Source: Brasenia schreberi
Taxonomy: Eukaryota; Streptophyta; Magnoliopsida; Nymphaeales; Cabombaceae
DNA length: 64,000 nucleotides
Assembly (NCBI GenBank): GCA_036023115.1
Contig: JAYKKT010000074.1
Location: 8,578,501-8,642,500, forward strand
Direction of reading: 5' to 3'
In this document: one piece after another, positions 21,035 to 38,390 of the stretch
Numbering within the stretch: the first letter of the stretch is position 1
Layout of the letters: every line of letters begins with the position of its first letter
Notes under the pieces: generated by a model
Told to the model about the DNA's origin: nothing
Databases searched by the model: none
The model's input: only the letters and a program-made list of their open reading frames with translations
Position numbers and translations under genes: made by a program

Positions 21035-21230
21035 ACACTTAATTATTAGTAAATCTAAACAAATCTCGTTTATTCATTTTTTATAATAGATGATTGATAT
21101 TTGAAATTCAAAAGCAAAAGTATTCATGTGTACAAAAAAGTATACTTATACTTTTTATTTTATAGATTTAAATCTCATTCATTCATCACCAAAGATAAAT
21201 GGTTAAGATTTGTTTGAATTTATTAAGTGT
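21035..21230. mobile_element. Hairpin MITE, copy a
   Basis: The left arm starts ACACTTAAT and contains AAACAAATCT. The right arm is its imperfect reverse complement (AGATTTGTTTGAATTTATTAAGTGT). The arms are about 70 bp each with a short AT-rich loop. No coding capacity. It is bounded by TA/GA microsatellites. Confidence 0.65.
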
Positions 21231-21257
21231 ATTAACATATACAAGTGTCTCATATAC

Positions 21258-21288
<31 letters not shown>

Positions 21289-21294
21289 ATAAAA

Positions 21295-21472
21295 TTAGTA
21301 AATCTCAACCATATGATAAATGATTGAAATTTAAAATTAAAAAAATAAAAGTACTCATGTAAATAAAGTATACCTAAAAAAAATAGGTGTGTATTTTTAC
21401 AATTAAATTTCAATCGTCATAAAAAATAAACTATTAAGATTTGTTTGAATTTATTAATACCTAAGTGTGATA
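21295..21472. mobile_element. Hairpin MITE, copy b
   Basis: Same family as copy a: AAATCTCAACCAT in the left arm pairs with AAGATTTGTTTGAATT in the right arm, and GATTGAAATTTAA pairs with TTAAATTTCAATC. It is separated from copy a by a TA tract (about 21252-21288) and followed by a CA/TA/GA compound microsatellite (about 21477-21530). Confidence 0.6.
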
Positions 21473-21476
21473 GCGC

Positions 21477-21530
21477 GCACACACGCACACGCACACACAT
21501 ATATATATATATATAAAGAGAGAGAGAGGA
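21477..21530. repeat. Compound (CA)n(TA)n(GA)n microsatellite
   Basis: Three adjacent dinucleotide tracts marking the right edge of hairpin MITE b. Confidence 0.85.
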
Positions 21531-22064
21531 CAACCAAGGTTTCAATTGAGGTAAACATCAAACTGATAGCTGTCTAATTTTTACTGACCTAGAAAAAAAA
21601 GAAAAGACTTCACTTTTGTATCACATGGTTTACGAAATAGAAATTAAGTAGACTTCAACTTTCGCATCATATTAACACTTACCAGTCAATCGGTAATCCT
21701 GTATCGTGTCATGTCACTGGCACAAGCTGTGATCTCCAACGCCCACTGATTGGTGCATTTCTCCAAATTAAGCCGGTGGGTTATGCTATGCAAAATAAAG
21801 CCCAAAAAAAAACAAAAAGAAAAAGGTCTAGAATAAGAAAATTGAGTCATTGCACATGCTCGTTATAACAAATTAAAAACAAGCGAACCATGAACTAAAC
21901 GTGAATTTATCTGTACTGAATGGTGTAATTGACTCTTATCGATAATGACATCAGCCTTTTTGTTTATGCAATTTGGGTGAGCTCACCATCGAGCAATTCA
22001 GCCTCAACACTGTCACATTTTGGACTATGCCATACATATATATATTCTTTTTAACTTTTAACAC

Positions 22065-25000
22065 GGATTACAAAAATTATGAGCATTGCTTTGAGACGTT
22101 CCCATCTAGCGACGTGGTGCAGAGCCCAAATGCAATAAGAAGTAAGCAAGGGCCACTATATTTTCGTCCGAATGTAGTGAATCAATTGCAAGAGGGTTCC
22201 CACATCATGGACGGGTGTGGGTAAAGAAGTTAGTCTCGCTACATTGCCGCCCGAATGTAGTGAAAAATTTTCAAAGAGGGTCTCCGCATTTTGATTATGG
22301 ATGGATGCGGGGGGTAAGGAAGCTAGTTCTAGATAATAAGATTCGTATTGGTTCTTGGAATATCGGAACATTATCGGGTAAGCTAATGGAGGTGGTACAT
22401 ACTATGATTCGGAGAAAGATTCATATTCTATGTTTACAAGAGACAAAATGGGTTGAAAAAAAAGCAAAGGAGATAGAGGATACATGTTTTAAATTATGGT
22501 ACTCAAGTAAAGAAAAGATTCAAAATAGAGTTGGTATTATCCTAAATAAAGATTTAAAGGAGAGTGTAGTAGACATACAACGATATGTTGACCGAATCAT
22601 GACGTTGAAATTAGTGTTAGGAGCAGAGGTTTTGAATATAGTTTGTGCTTACGCACCCCAAGTAGGACTAGAAGATAGTATAAAGACTGTTTTTTGGAAA
22701 GAGTTAGATAAGGTGTTTCAAAAGATTCCATAAAGGGAGATGATTTGTTTAGGAGGAGATTTAAATGGACATGTCGATAAAGAGGCATTAGGATATCAAG
22801 GGATTCATGGAAACTTTGGTTTTGGGGATATAAACGAGGAAGGTAGGGAGATTTTAAAATTTGCTATGTCATTTGATCTCTTTATAGTCAATACAATCTT
22901 CAAAAAACAGATGAACATTTAATTACTTATAAGAGTGGCTTATCACAAACACAAATTGATTACTTTATTTGTAGAAAAAAAGATAGAGCGTGTTGTAAAG
23001 ATTGTAAGGCAATTCCAGGAGAAAGCTTAACCACCCAACATCGACTTTTAGTTATGGATTTACAAATAAAAAAATGGACAAAGAAGAAAAGAGTGCATCA
23101 AGCTATTCAGACTAAATGGTAGAACCTCAAAAGCGAGAAAGAAGATATATTTAAACAGAAAGTCCTTCAAGGAGATGTTTGGAATTATGTTGGCACACCG
23201 TGTAATATATTGAACAATATGGCTATACATATTAGGAAAGTGGCGAAAGATGTGTTAGGGGTATCTAAGGGAGGTGTACCAGCACAAAAAGAAGCTTGGT
23301 GGTGGAGTGAAGTAATACAAAATAAAATCAAGGCAAAGAGGGCATGTTACAAATTACATTATGCTAAGAAAACTAGTGAAACTTTAGAAGCTTATAAGAA
23401 AGCAAAAAAGGAAGCAAAAAAGGCCGTTAGTGAAGCAAAAACTAAGATTTGGGAGGACTTATATAAAAAACTCAATTCAAAAGAGGGTGAAAGAGATATT
23501 TTTAGGATAGCTAGGGCTAGAGATAAGAAAACTAAAGATCTTAATTATGTTAGATGCATAAAAGACGAGGATGAAAAAATTCTAGTGGCAAATGATGATA
23601 TAAGAAATAGATGGAAAAACTATTTTTATAACCTTTTTAATGAAAATAAAGATGTTAGTATTAATTTAGGAGATTTAGCAAGTCAGAAAAGTATATAAAC
23701 CACAATTTCTACCGACATATTCAAAAGAATGAAGTCAAAGAGACTCTTAAACATATGAAGAGTGGTAAATCGGTAGGACCAGATAATATTCCTATAGAAG
23801 TTTGGAAAATACTAGGAGAAATAGGAATCACTTGGCTCACAAGACTATTTAATGAAATATGGAAAAACCAAAAGATGCCCGAGGAATGGAGAGCAAGTAC
23901 ACTTATACTCATATATAAGAGCAAGGGAGACATTCAAAATTGTGCGAATTATCGAGGTATCAAGTTAATGAGTCATACTATGAAATTATGGGAAAGAATT
24001 ATCGAACGTAGGTTAAGACAAGTATCAAGTACAACAGAGAACCAATTTGGATTTATGCCAGGCAGATCTACTATTGAAGCGATTCACCTTTTGAGACGTC
24101 GTATGAAACATTTTAGAGCAAAAAAGAAAGACCTTCATATGATATTTATTGATCTAGAAAAAGCTTATGATAGGGTACCGAGGGAGGTTCTTTGGAGAAC
24201 TTTGGAAAAAAGAGGTATCCCATTGACATATAACCTTATAAGAGACATGTATGATGGTGCAAAAACATGTGTGAGGACTCATGAAGGAACGACACACTTC
24301 TTTGAAGTTAATATTGGGTTACATCAAGGATCAACTTTAAGTCCATACTTATTTATAATGGTGATGGATGAGTTAACAAAACATATTCAAGATGAAGTAC
24401 CTTGGTGTATGTTATTTGCAGATGACATTGTATTAGTGGAGGAGTCTAAGGAAAAAGTTAATAGAAAATTGGAACTATGAAGAGAAACATTAGAAAGCAA
24501 AGGCCTCCGACTTAGTAGAACAAAGATAGAATATATGGAATGTAAGTTTGATCATTTGGTTACTTCAGAGGACATAGAAATTAAAATTGGCACACATTGC
24601 ATTCCCCAAAAGGAAAGTTTTAAATACCTAGGGTCAATTTTTGAGAGTGATGGAAGAATTGATGGAGATGTTACACATAGAATTAATGTTGGTTGGTTAA
24701 AATGGAGAGGAGCATAAGGTATTTTTTGTGATAAGAAGATATCATTAAAATTAAAAGGTAAATATTATAGAGCAACAATTAGGCCTGCCATGTTTTATGG
24801 TTCTGAGTGTTGGGCAGTTAATCATCAACATGTACAAAAGATAAATGAAGATGTTGAGATGGATGAGTGGTCATACAAGAAAAGACTGTATACATAATGA
24901 GGTTATTAGAAACAAATTAGGAGTGGCACCAATAGAGGATAAAATGAGAGAACATTGTTTAAGATGGTTTGGACATATAGAAAGAAGATCAAAAGAAGAA

Positions 25001-25081
25001 CCTATAAGAAGGTTAGAAAAACTAAATTTGGAAAGTATTAAAAGAGGTAGAGGACGACCACAAAAGTGTTGGAAAGAATAG
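22065..25081 (+). mobile_element. RTE non-LTR retrotransposon, best-preserved copy
   Basis: Encodes in order an APE-type endonuclease (SWNIGTL at ~22355, LQETKW, GGDLNGHVDKEA at ~22752) and a reverse transcriptase. RT landmarks are [35 protein letters not shown] (motif A), [13 protein letters not shown] (motif B) and [12 protein letters not shown] (motif C, intact). The C-terminal region has FKYLGSIFESDG, MFYGSECWAVN and LRWFGHIERRS. The protein is broken by a few stops and frameshifts: a stop at ~22731, a break after 22922, a stop at ~23696, a TGA at 24478-24480 and a stop near 24715. Homology ends at ~25081 at a stop codon, so the usual 3' UTR and TTG tail are missing. The plant-typical endonuclease wording and short TTG tail of sister copies place it in the RTE clade. 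Confidence 0.9.
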
Positions 25082-26791
25082 ATTAACGACCACCATGATG
25101 ATAATGATATCGCAACTAAAACTGTTTATTGAAGTCAATTCAACTTAATGAACTTCTTTTCTCATAATCAGAAAGTTACATGGACAAATGACACCGGAAG
25201 CACGGCACCATGCAGGCCTGCACTCCACGCGACACAAATGAGTTTGTGAACACGCCCAAGTGCCTCATCTCACCTAACCTAATTATAGATCGACCGATAA
25301 TTATATTAAATCATAGATTTCATTTAAAAAAGACATGGAAGAGATCTAAATCCAAATGAAATCATGCTCGACCATATTAATTACATAATAATTTTCTATT
25401 TTTCTTTAATGCCTTAATCATATGACTGATGAAAAGGGGAGTGGTTATAGAATAAGCACTAAGTTTAGGGCCAATAATCTTCTGCAGTTCCCATCAGTGC
25501 ATTAGTTATGGATTCCAATGATATATCCTATCTTGATAACTTGATCAGCACTCGCAGTGCCTTGTTTGGCCCAGGCACGCCTTTGTTGCTTACCCTTCGA
25601 AGTCATGGTTGATGAAAGCCACACTTTCGCCATCCTCCCGAACAAGATCATGACCTAGTCATAGGATTCAAGTCGGATCCTGAATTAGGACCCATATCGA
25701 GCAAGACGGTTGACCCCGCCTCTTTCGAATTCGGGCTCTCGGGAACCAAGTTTTGAGGAGTAGTGATGTTGGCATGAACAGTTGATTCCTAGCACAATTG
25801 CAGAGAGGTAACGTTTGCCTAAGCATTCTATTCATGAATATAATGATTGATCGTGCCAAATTGATTGATTACTCAAAATTGAGGGCCTTGACTATAAGTT
25901 CAGGATTTCATACACACACACACACACACACATACATATACACACACACAAGAGAGTGATTAGATTTGTCGATTACCGTCCCTAATCAATCTTAATTGAG
26001 CTAATTCGATGAAGAAACAAGTCAAATTTTGCCCGCCCCTGAATCAGCCTGTATCAAGCCAAAAAGAGACTGATTCGATTCAACCGCTTCTGTTCCTCCA
26101 ACAGCAATAGGTGCTCCATGGAACTTTTTCTTTTTTGGTAGGGGAGGCTGAACCAAGTTGCATGCTGCAGGTGTTGAACTCTTGACCTTCGACTTGTGAC
26201 CAGACCCTGACTGGTGAGATAAGCTATTGCGCGCTGCTGCATACAACTTCGTATTATATGAATGTGAGCAAAAGTTACTCACAAAAGTTTGGGCTTTTAG
26301 TACTCATGGAAGCATGAAGCAAGAAAACCCTCTGGTGATCTATGCGAAGAATTGAAGGCTTTGCTTATTGGACAGTAAACTAATTGGACTCAGGTTGGAT
26401 GTTACTTGATCCGACCTAAAGGGACCTGATTCATCAGGTTCTGTTACACCCCAAGTCCATGGCCCTAGCCACTGTGTTAATTCATCTGGTGAATCGCGCC
26501 ACGGCCAACTGTGGCAAACCACCCGGAGGAGTGATAGGTTCTAATTCAGATGGAGAAGCATGCAGTCAGGATCAAGATCTGATATGGTGTATGCTTGAAT
26601 CTTGATCCACTTATATGTAATCAGACATTGAGCCCACTGCTATGCCTTGATTCAGTTCGAGGGCAGTCAGAGATAGCAGAACCCAGATGCAGCTCTATGC
26701 TCAGGTTAGATCCAAGTCCAAACCGTTTACGTATATCTGCCACTTACCGCCATGTAGGTCTGATCAAGTTCAACATCACCAGCTTCTGGTG
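25082..26791. other. Intergenic, nothing recognised
   Basis: Contains a CA/TA microsatellite (about 25913-25950) and short open frames on both strands without family signatures. Confidence 0.4.
25913..25950. repeat. (CA)n microsatellite
   Basis: CA tract interrupted once by CATACATATA. Confidence 0.9.
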
Positions 26792-26799
26792 ATATTCAG

Positions 26800-26981
26800 C
26801 GGTGGTGGATCTACATAGAGGCAACATGAGGTGGTGGCCACCCCTCCTGAAATTTGAAATGTCAATTAGAAAAACTATAGCTTGCAGTTAGATACATGTT
26901 TACAAAACTATGTTTGCCCCCACCTTAAGCAGTTTCATGGGCTATTCCGCCACTCGACGCCAATTTCTAGATCCACGACTG
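26800..26981. mobile_element. 182-bp hAT-type MITE with 8-bp target duplication
   Basis: Termini CGGTGGTGGATCTA (left) and reverse-complemented CAGTCGTGGATCTA (right) match at 12 of 14 positions and fit the common plant hAT terminus CAGTGGCGGATC. The element is flanked by perfect 8-bp direct repeats ATATTCAG (26792-26799 and 26982-26989), the target-site length expected of hAT. No coding capacity. Confidence 0.85.
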
Positions 26982-26989
26982 ATATTCAG

Positions 26990-27637
26990 CATGATTGAAT
27001 GTATATCGATGGACAACTCCAAAGGTGAAAGAGATCAGAAGACAGTGATCAAGTAGACAAAAGGGTTGACAAGGCTAGATCAGTGGAATGGTACCCCCAA
27101 AGACTGTTGCGATCATCACGAACCAAGTAGAGACACAGAATACTGGCGAGAGAACTCAGCTTCCTTGAAGATGGTAGCTCCATACTCCTGATACACCATG
27201 GGCTCCGAGCACTCCAAAGGCGAAGCAGAGAGTGCCTTGTTCCATCCAGGCTGGGGTCAACCGAAGGTTTGGCTGGATGTTGAATGAAGACGTGGTGATG
27301 TGGGTTTTGTTATGGCTTGAATTGCATAAGGCAAACCATGGTCACGTAGTATCTCTAAGATTTTAGATGACACAGTGACAAACAGTTTGCATGTCATCAG
27401 GTAAGCTCACAAGTCACAATAGTATAAAGTGGATACTAAAAGAGCAAAATTTGATGCTTCACGCATATAGACATTCGTTTTCCAATCAAAGAAATAAAAC
27501 AGATCATTTTCATCTACACTTTCAATGGCGAATCACAGACCATACATCTTCTTTCAATATGAAAATGGTGGTGCCTCTTCATAAATAATAGGGGAGGTGA
27601 TAAAAAACAAGGAAAACAAAACCCATACGGAAGGGAA
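26990..27637. other. Region downstream of ECA2-B
   Basis: Contains the 3' flank and presumably the 3' UTR of gene B. No other gene or repeat was recognised. Confidence 0.4.
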
Positions 27638-32544
<4,907 letters not shown>

Positions 32545-33700
32545 CGTCCTTCAGCAGCTATAAAAGTTAAAAACTGTAATGGCAGATACACCAAGAGTTC
32601 CAAAGAAGTCTCTCACTGAAGCTTTTCTGTAAGATCAGAGGAATTACATCACCACGCATAGTAGTCAATATTTTGGTTTAAATTTGACAAAATTGCTTAA
32701 GTTCCAAATTCACGATGGATTCAAATGCCATATATTTCTGCAAGTTCCAAGATTCACGGAGAAAATCTGTGTTCACTTGAGATACATTATTAGCTTGCAA
32801 TCAAAAGGCAAAATCAATTAGTAAAATGACAAATACAGTCAATGAACGACCGACAACGAGTTCAAATGCTAACACTGGCAGATGCCGAACAATTTCGACA
32901 AAACAGTAACAATGCGAATACCAGATTAAAATTTAAGAACAATAAAGGAAGTAAACCCAATTCCCCCTGCACGAAGCCATTCAGAATATAACAATTCACC
33001 ATGCACACAACATAAAACCAACAGCTTGCCTCTGAAATAAAAGCCCTTCGTTTTACTTGGAATAAAGCATCAAATATAAAACAAAGGTGCCAAATAGATT
33101 AAAATTAGAAAAACATCAAAGAAACTGAAAATTAAAACATAAAAACGCGCAAAACCTCCAATTGTAAACGAAGGACGAAGCGAGAAATTCAAGAAATCTT
33201 ATAGAAGCAAAAAGGACAGCGAATTGGACAAAGAATGCGAAAAAAGAAAAAGTTTAGAAAATGGGTTCCTGGAAAAGCAAAAGCAGATCGCAAGTGATAA
33301 ACAAGAAAGGCGGGTAGGATGGATAGAAATTTACCTCGAGAAAACGAAGGAAGCGGGCAAAGGATAGTGGCGTGGGGCTTGCTTGGAGAGAGAGTAAAGC
33401 CAGGATTCTATGTTCGAGAAGACTCGGGAATTTGCTCCTCTCTCGCTTCTTTGTTGATAACCAAGAGAAGACAGACATGCGAAGTTGATGCCTGCCTCTC
33501 TCTCTCTCAAGACGACGGTGTATGGAGTTACCCCTTCACTCTAATTGGTCCTTCTATTCAAAAAGTTGGTGTTTCACTCTCTCCCTCTCCCTCCGTCTCT
33601 CTTTCTCTCTTGAAAGACGTTGGTATATCGACATTATTGAGTTACCCATTCACTGTTCCACGTGAGTGTGTGAGATGCTTCTTCTACTGGTTCAACGAGA
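32545..33700 (-). promoter_or_regulatory. 5' leader of ECA2-B with probable leader intron
   Basis: Reading the minus strand, a good donor (CTCGAG/GTAAAT at 33335/33334) and a good acceptor (TTTATAG/CTGC at 32558/32557, 13 nt before the ATG) frame a 777-bp AT-rich intron typical of plant 5' UTR introns. The presumed noncoding exon and core promoter lie around 33335-33620, where CT/GA-rich tracts (33499-33512 and 33575-33612) resemble plant Y-patch promoter elements. The plus-strand frame at 33319-33831 lies antisense to this and is not supported as a gene. Confidence 0.4.
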
Positions 33701-33831
33701 AAAGAAAGCAGGCGCCATATCTTTGCTTAAAGTATGGTCCATTCAGTTCCCTGCTTGTCATCTTTTCTCGTGCCGGAATTCACCGACCCTTTGTCCAATC
33801 TAAGTTTCCATTGACTAAAAAGTTATTCTAA

Positions 33832-35350
33832 TGGGCTCCCCTTCGTCGGTTCTGGACTTTGGGCTCCGTTTCTTAAGCTTTTGCTACAAGTTCACATTGA
33901 CTAAGAAATAACTTGCCAGAGACTGAACCAACAAGTTTAATTGCTTGACAAACATTCAAATATGAAAAATAATGGAAATCAGATTCGAACTAAAACAAAT
34001 TAATTCTTGGAATCAGACTCGAACAACCATAATATTTGGAGAACCAAATGCGTACTAACCATTCGAGTCTGATTTCCTTTCTCTCTTGTATAAATGTGAT
34101 TTTAACTATATTATATGAGTCCATTTTTCACTCTAGGTGTGCTTGATTTGCAGTAACAGACGCCTAGTACTAGAACTGCAAGCTTAAACCAAATGAGCAT
34201 GTAATCATGGTTGTAAGGAATCATGTGTTATGTGTTTGATTCATGAGTAGTATTGACGCTTGGGTTTTCGAATGAGGATAGATAGCAACACCGAGAGAGA
34301 ATGAGGTGTTTGTGTTTTCGTGCGAAGCTCCCTGAGTCCACTTCATGTTACCATCTTCCTTGTGCTGAAGCTCTTTCTCAAATTAAGGTGTAAAATCAAT
34401 TTCAAGCCTGCAATGGGTTCAGTGTTAGATCTACAACAAAACTTAGAAATATAAGCACTAAAAATTAAGGTCTAATTCTCTTGAAACTTTGTACCAAACA
34501 CGTCTTGAAGGCTAATTTATAAGCCCAAATTGGTGAGTGGTTCCGGTGTGGGTCAGCTTAGAGGACTTTGTTTTGAATCATGTCTATAGTTTAAAGCTAA
34601 ACCATCCCATTATGAGTTCATATGTAGATGGGTGTGAATTAGGTCAAATTCGACAGGTTGGACATGAACAGAAGACATTATTGCCAAAATATTTTTTCAT
34701 AATCAACACAATGAGACTGGGAATGGATAGGATTAGTCTCAAAATTTATTTAAATGGGTCTACATTAATTTCGAATCTGACGGGTTAAAAATTGGGTATA
34801 GTATTAGTAGAAGTCTTGAATCAGTTCACTTGTGGTTTTCATGGACCATTTAGGGTCCGGTTGAAGATCTGTTCAGGACCAAATATCTTGGGTTTAATAT
34901 CTTGGACCCATTATTTGCATAAAGTTTCTACGAGCTCGAGAAATGATGTATGATATAATAAAGCGTTTCTTTTGATGACAACTACGAAAATATTGGATCC
35001 TGCATAAAACACGAAAATAATAACATGGATCTCGGATCATTATTATTACCATAAAGATATCGGAGCATTTTACGCGATCACGAAATCAAACACCATCATT
35101 TGTCTCACTGGCTCCAATTTGACAAAAAGGAGTTCAGTTCTCGAGACTGACCACCACGACCCGATATTAAAATAATAGCTGCAGTGTGCACGACGAGCCA
35201 TACCTGCAGAGGGAACGACTCACAAGGTCATGAGTTCGATACGTATCTGGCTTTGACCTCCCCATCGTAAAAAAGGTGCACTACCAAGCTAGTCCATCTC
35301 TAGATATGCATCAGCCTTCTCCTAAGAAAACAACAGGTTTAACCTTAATC
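33832..35350. other. Intergenic, nothing recognised
   Basis: AT-rich DNA with only short frames and no repeat signature I can name. Confidence 0.4.
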
Positions 35351-35392
35351 TTAATCAAGCCTTTTCTCATACTAAGTGTGATCAATTAGAAG
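35351..35392 (-). mobile_element. RTE 3'-end fragment
   Basis: AAGCCTTTTCTCATACTA matches the reverse complement of the 3' terminus of the RTE copies. Only about 40 bp is recognisable. Confidence 0.5.
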
Positions 35393-35581
35393 GTACACTA
35401 TGGCAACAACCTTCTAAAAGGTCACCGATCCTACGTTAATGCTCTTACGGAACCGTGCCAAACTCTTCGAGCCCTATCAACAAAATCTGATCTAACTGCC
35501 CAATTTTTTTTGTTTAGGCCTTTCTTAGATCAAGAAAGTCTTCTCTCATGACCATACATATAGAGAGAGAGTAAGGAAGGG

Positions 35582-35732
35582 GGTTTATGCTCGTAAATTT
35601 ACTCAAACATCTCCACCGTTTGATCTTACTTCATATTTAAGAATAATACTATGTTTTTTTTAAATTTAAACCTTCATCATTGATCTCATCAATCAAAGAA
35701 TTGAGATCTTTAAATAAATTTAAGCATAAATG
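35582..35732. mobile_element. Hairpin MITE, copy c
   Basis: The left arm (TTTATGCTCGTAAATTTA, then CATCTCCACCGTTTGAT) pairs with the right arm (ATCAAAGAATTGAGATC, then TAAATTTAAGCATAAA). A GA tract lies just outside on the left (35561-35573) and a CT tract just outside on the right (35747-35754), so the flanking microsatellites are also inverted. Confidence 0.65.
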
Positions 35733-36486
35733 GGTTTGAACTGATATCTCTCTCCACATCAAATTGCATCAATTACATCCTATCTTTACGAACCAAAATA
35801 CACAATGTAAAGGAAAAGTAACTCGAATCAATTGGCCCTAAATATCTTTTTGCACTCATATTTTGCAAACTGGCTTCTTGGTTGAGGCCGATTTGATTCG
35901 ATTTGATTCTGACAACGTTGATCATGATAACGAGCTTAAACAAGTTGTTCAAACGATAAAGGGCTCGTAAATAACGGGCAGCACGATGACAAGAGCCGGC
36001 CTGGTTTAGATAATTAATCCAGCAGGCCATTCTAATCTTACAGGATTAGGCACGAGAAGCAGCGATGCGAATCGGTTCCGGTGTTTTTTTCTTCAATAGA
36101 TAACAGGGCGAAGTAAGTCATGGCACGCACACACACACACATATATGTTGCTTAATTATTGTCACCATCCATATCATCAAGGCACTATCTCACATCGCAT
36201 CATGCATTAAATGTAATTGATCATTGTGGCGATATTAACAAGTGACTCAAACGATTATATGGACCATGTAAATGGCCTAATATTAGAGTCTATTCTGATT
36301 AGGTGTCTAGCAACTCTCATATATATACATATATGTATATATTTAAAAATTGGATTCATACATTCTATGACATTCGCAAACTCATATATATCCACCTACT
36401 ACTTTTAAGGGCATGAGTATTATGTAAAAATTTATAAATATTTAAAAAATATAAAATATACTTGTATCTCATAAAAATAAAAGGTG

Positions 36487-36487
36487 A

Positions 36488-36523
<36 letters not shown>

Positions 36524-36525
36524 AT
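36487..36525. repeat. (TA)n(TG)n microsatellite
   Basis: TA tract followed directly by a TG tract. Confidence 0.9.
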
Positions 36526-36643
36526 GTGTTTTTAAGACTGCAAGATCTAATCTTTTTTTTATTTATATATATAGAGAGATTGCTAAATATACAATTTTTT
36601 TAGTTGAATAAAAATACTTAAACATTTTAACCATGAAACCAAA

Positions 36644-36694
36644 GGCAAAGATTTGAATTAAGTACCGTTTACATTTTCTATTCAAATCTTTACC
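36644..36694. repeat. 51-bp hairpin, possible MITE remnant
   Basis: GGCAAAGATTTGAAT and ATTCAAATCTTTACC are near-perfect inverted arms around a ~21-base loop. It is flanked by TATATA and GA/CT tracts at 36566-36578 and 36714-36745, like the other hairpin MITEs. Confidence 0.5.
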
Positions 36695-36799
36695 TTCCAT
36701 CTCAAACATAACAGTATATATATATACCAGTGTCTCTCTCTCCCTCAAGTGGACCCGCAACAATAATGAGCCACTTGTGACAGCATAATACATGCGCCC

Positions 36800-37839
36800 A
36801 CGCAGGACAAGATTGGTTGATTGATGTTAAACCAAGTAAACTTGCACTTTTTTCAGCCATATGCATCGAGACAGAAGAAAGCTACACACTGACGTAGAAG
36901 AAACCGATGTACTCGCAAAAGGAAAACGACCCGCAATTAGGAAACCACAAGGAAATTGCATGTTTACTTATCTCGTCTTCTTTGGATTAGTATGGAGTAC
37001 TTCTTGATTAGCTGTAGAGAGATCTTAATAGTTAAATCGAACCTGATCAATGGTCATAATGTGTAAAAAGTAATTAAAAAGTACTTATATATATATAATA
37101 TCTTCAGTAGCGGATCTAGAAAATAGTATTAGAGAGGGTGAAATATGTATTTCATAGTGTTGAGGGGAGAGGGAGGAGGAGGGGCATGGGCCAAGCATGA
37201 ATCTCATTGATGTATTCATGGTAAAATGTAGCTTTTAGAGTGAAATGTCAAAATTTCAAAGTTGTCACTGTATATTGTTGACTAACCCAATCCTACCATC
37301 ATGAATCCAAAAATAGGTACTGGGTACTCTGGAATACTTTACCATTTCTAATGTTATATATATATATATAAAAGTGTATATATATAGAGAAAGAAATGTT
37401 AAACTAGACATATCTGATTCTAGGTTATTTGGAACCAAACTGGAACCGAATCACCCTAGGAGCGGTTTCGGATCGATAACCGCTTTGAAACCGGTAATTA
37501 AAAAAAACCGCAGGCTTGACTCTCATGAGAATTGAACCCAAACCTGTCTAATGTGAGATTCTCGTTTACTTTAATAAAGCAAAGTTGTTTTATTTAAAAT
37601 ATTTTTTATGAAAAAGTATCTCATGAAATCAAGGATCCTTCTTCTCTGATTTCTCGAATGATTGTTATTAAGAACGAGAGTGGTCATTCGATAGCTTACA
37701 TCTCCCATTATTATATGAATTTCCAAGTTGTACCATTTTTAGTTGAAAAAGAATTGCAACTAATGCATGTTATGCAATTTTTTATAATCAATACGTTTTA
37801 ATTCATAACAATCCACAAATTATGTTTCCACACTAAGAC
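36800..37839. other. Intergenic with repeat remnants
   Basis: Near 37108 there is a hAT-like terminus (CAGTAGCGGATCTAGAAAA) without a recognisable partner end. Near 37420-37510 there is a GGTTTCGG/CCGAA-rich stretch. No gene is supported. Confidence 0.4.
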
Positions 37840-38390
37840 TCGAGACATATCTCAAGTCCATATGTATAACATATTTTGTAAAAAGATCTTCAGAAATACC
37901 TTTAATCAAGGGATCAACAACATATCTTTAGTTGACCCAACATATCTTTAGTTGTCATATAAAATATATATCTCATTCCTCTTAAGCATATCATTAACAC
38001 GTGATATTTAAGCATTATATGCTTGCTTCTTAAACTATCAACTCAACTCCTAATCAAAGTGATTGCTACGTTGTTGTCATAATAGATAATAACCGACTCA
38101 TTGACTATATGCAACTTTAAATCACATATAAAACGGTTTATTGAAACAGTATACTGCAAGGAACATACTTAGCTTATTATGTATGCAATGTTACACAACT
38201 TAATTTCTTATAAATCAGAAATAACACCACCTCTAAATAACAATATTTGATGGGAGGATCATTTGTTGTCTTACCACTTCTTAAATTTTTTTGTTTCTTT
38301 AAGTTATCTTAGAATATTTTTTATGTCAACTCAATTTTACCAATCAAAATTACTTTGATATTTATTCATAAAACCAATAACAAAACTAAA
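37840..38390 (-). pseudogene. Copia-type polyprotein fragment (RNase H region)
   Basis: Read on the minus strand with frameshifts, the segment gives the characteristic C-terminal Copia sequence order: NKYQSNFDW then NILR-LKK (~38380-38280), CVTLHT--AKYVPCS (~38180), VIIYYDNNVAITLIRS (~38105-38055), RSKHIMLKYHVL (~38030-37990), and VVDPLIKGISEDLF (~37925-37880). Stops and frameshifts are frequent. No LTR was found next to it. It is an old, truncated copy. Confidence 0.75.

Noticed and set aside
33319..33831. 170-codon plus-strand frame upstream of ECA2-B
   Set aside because: Antisense to the likely 5' UTR and promoter of gene B, CT-rich and without known motifs.
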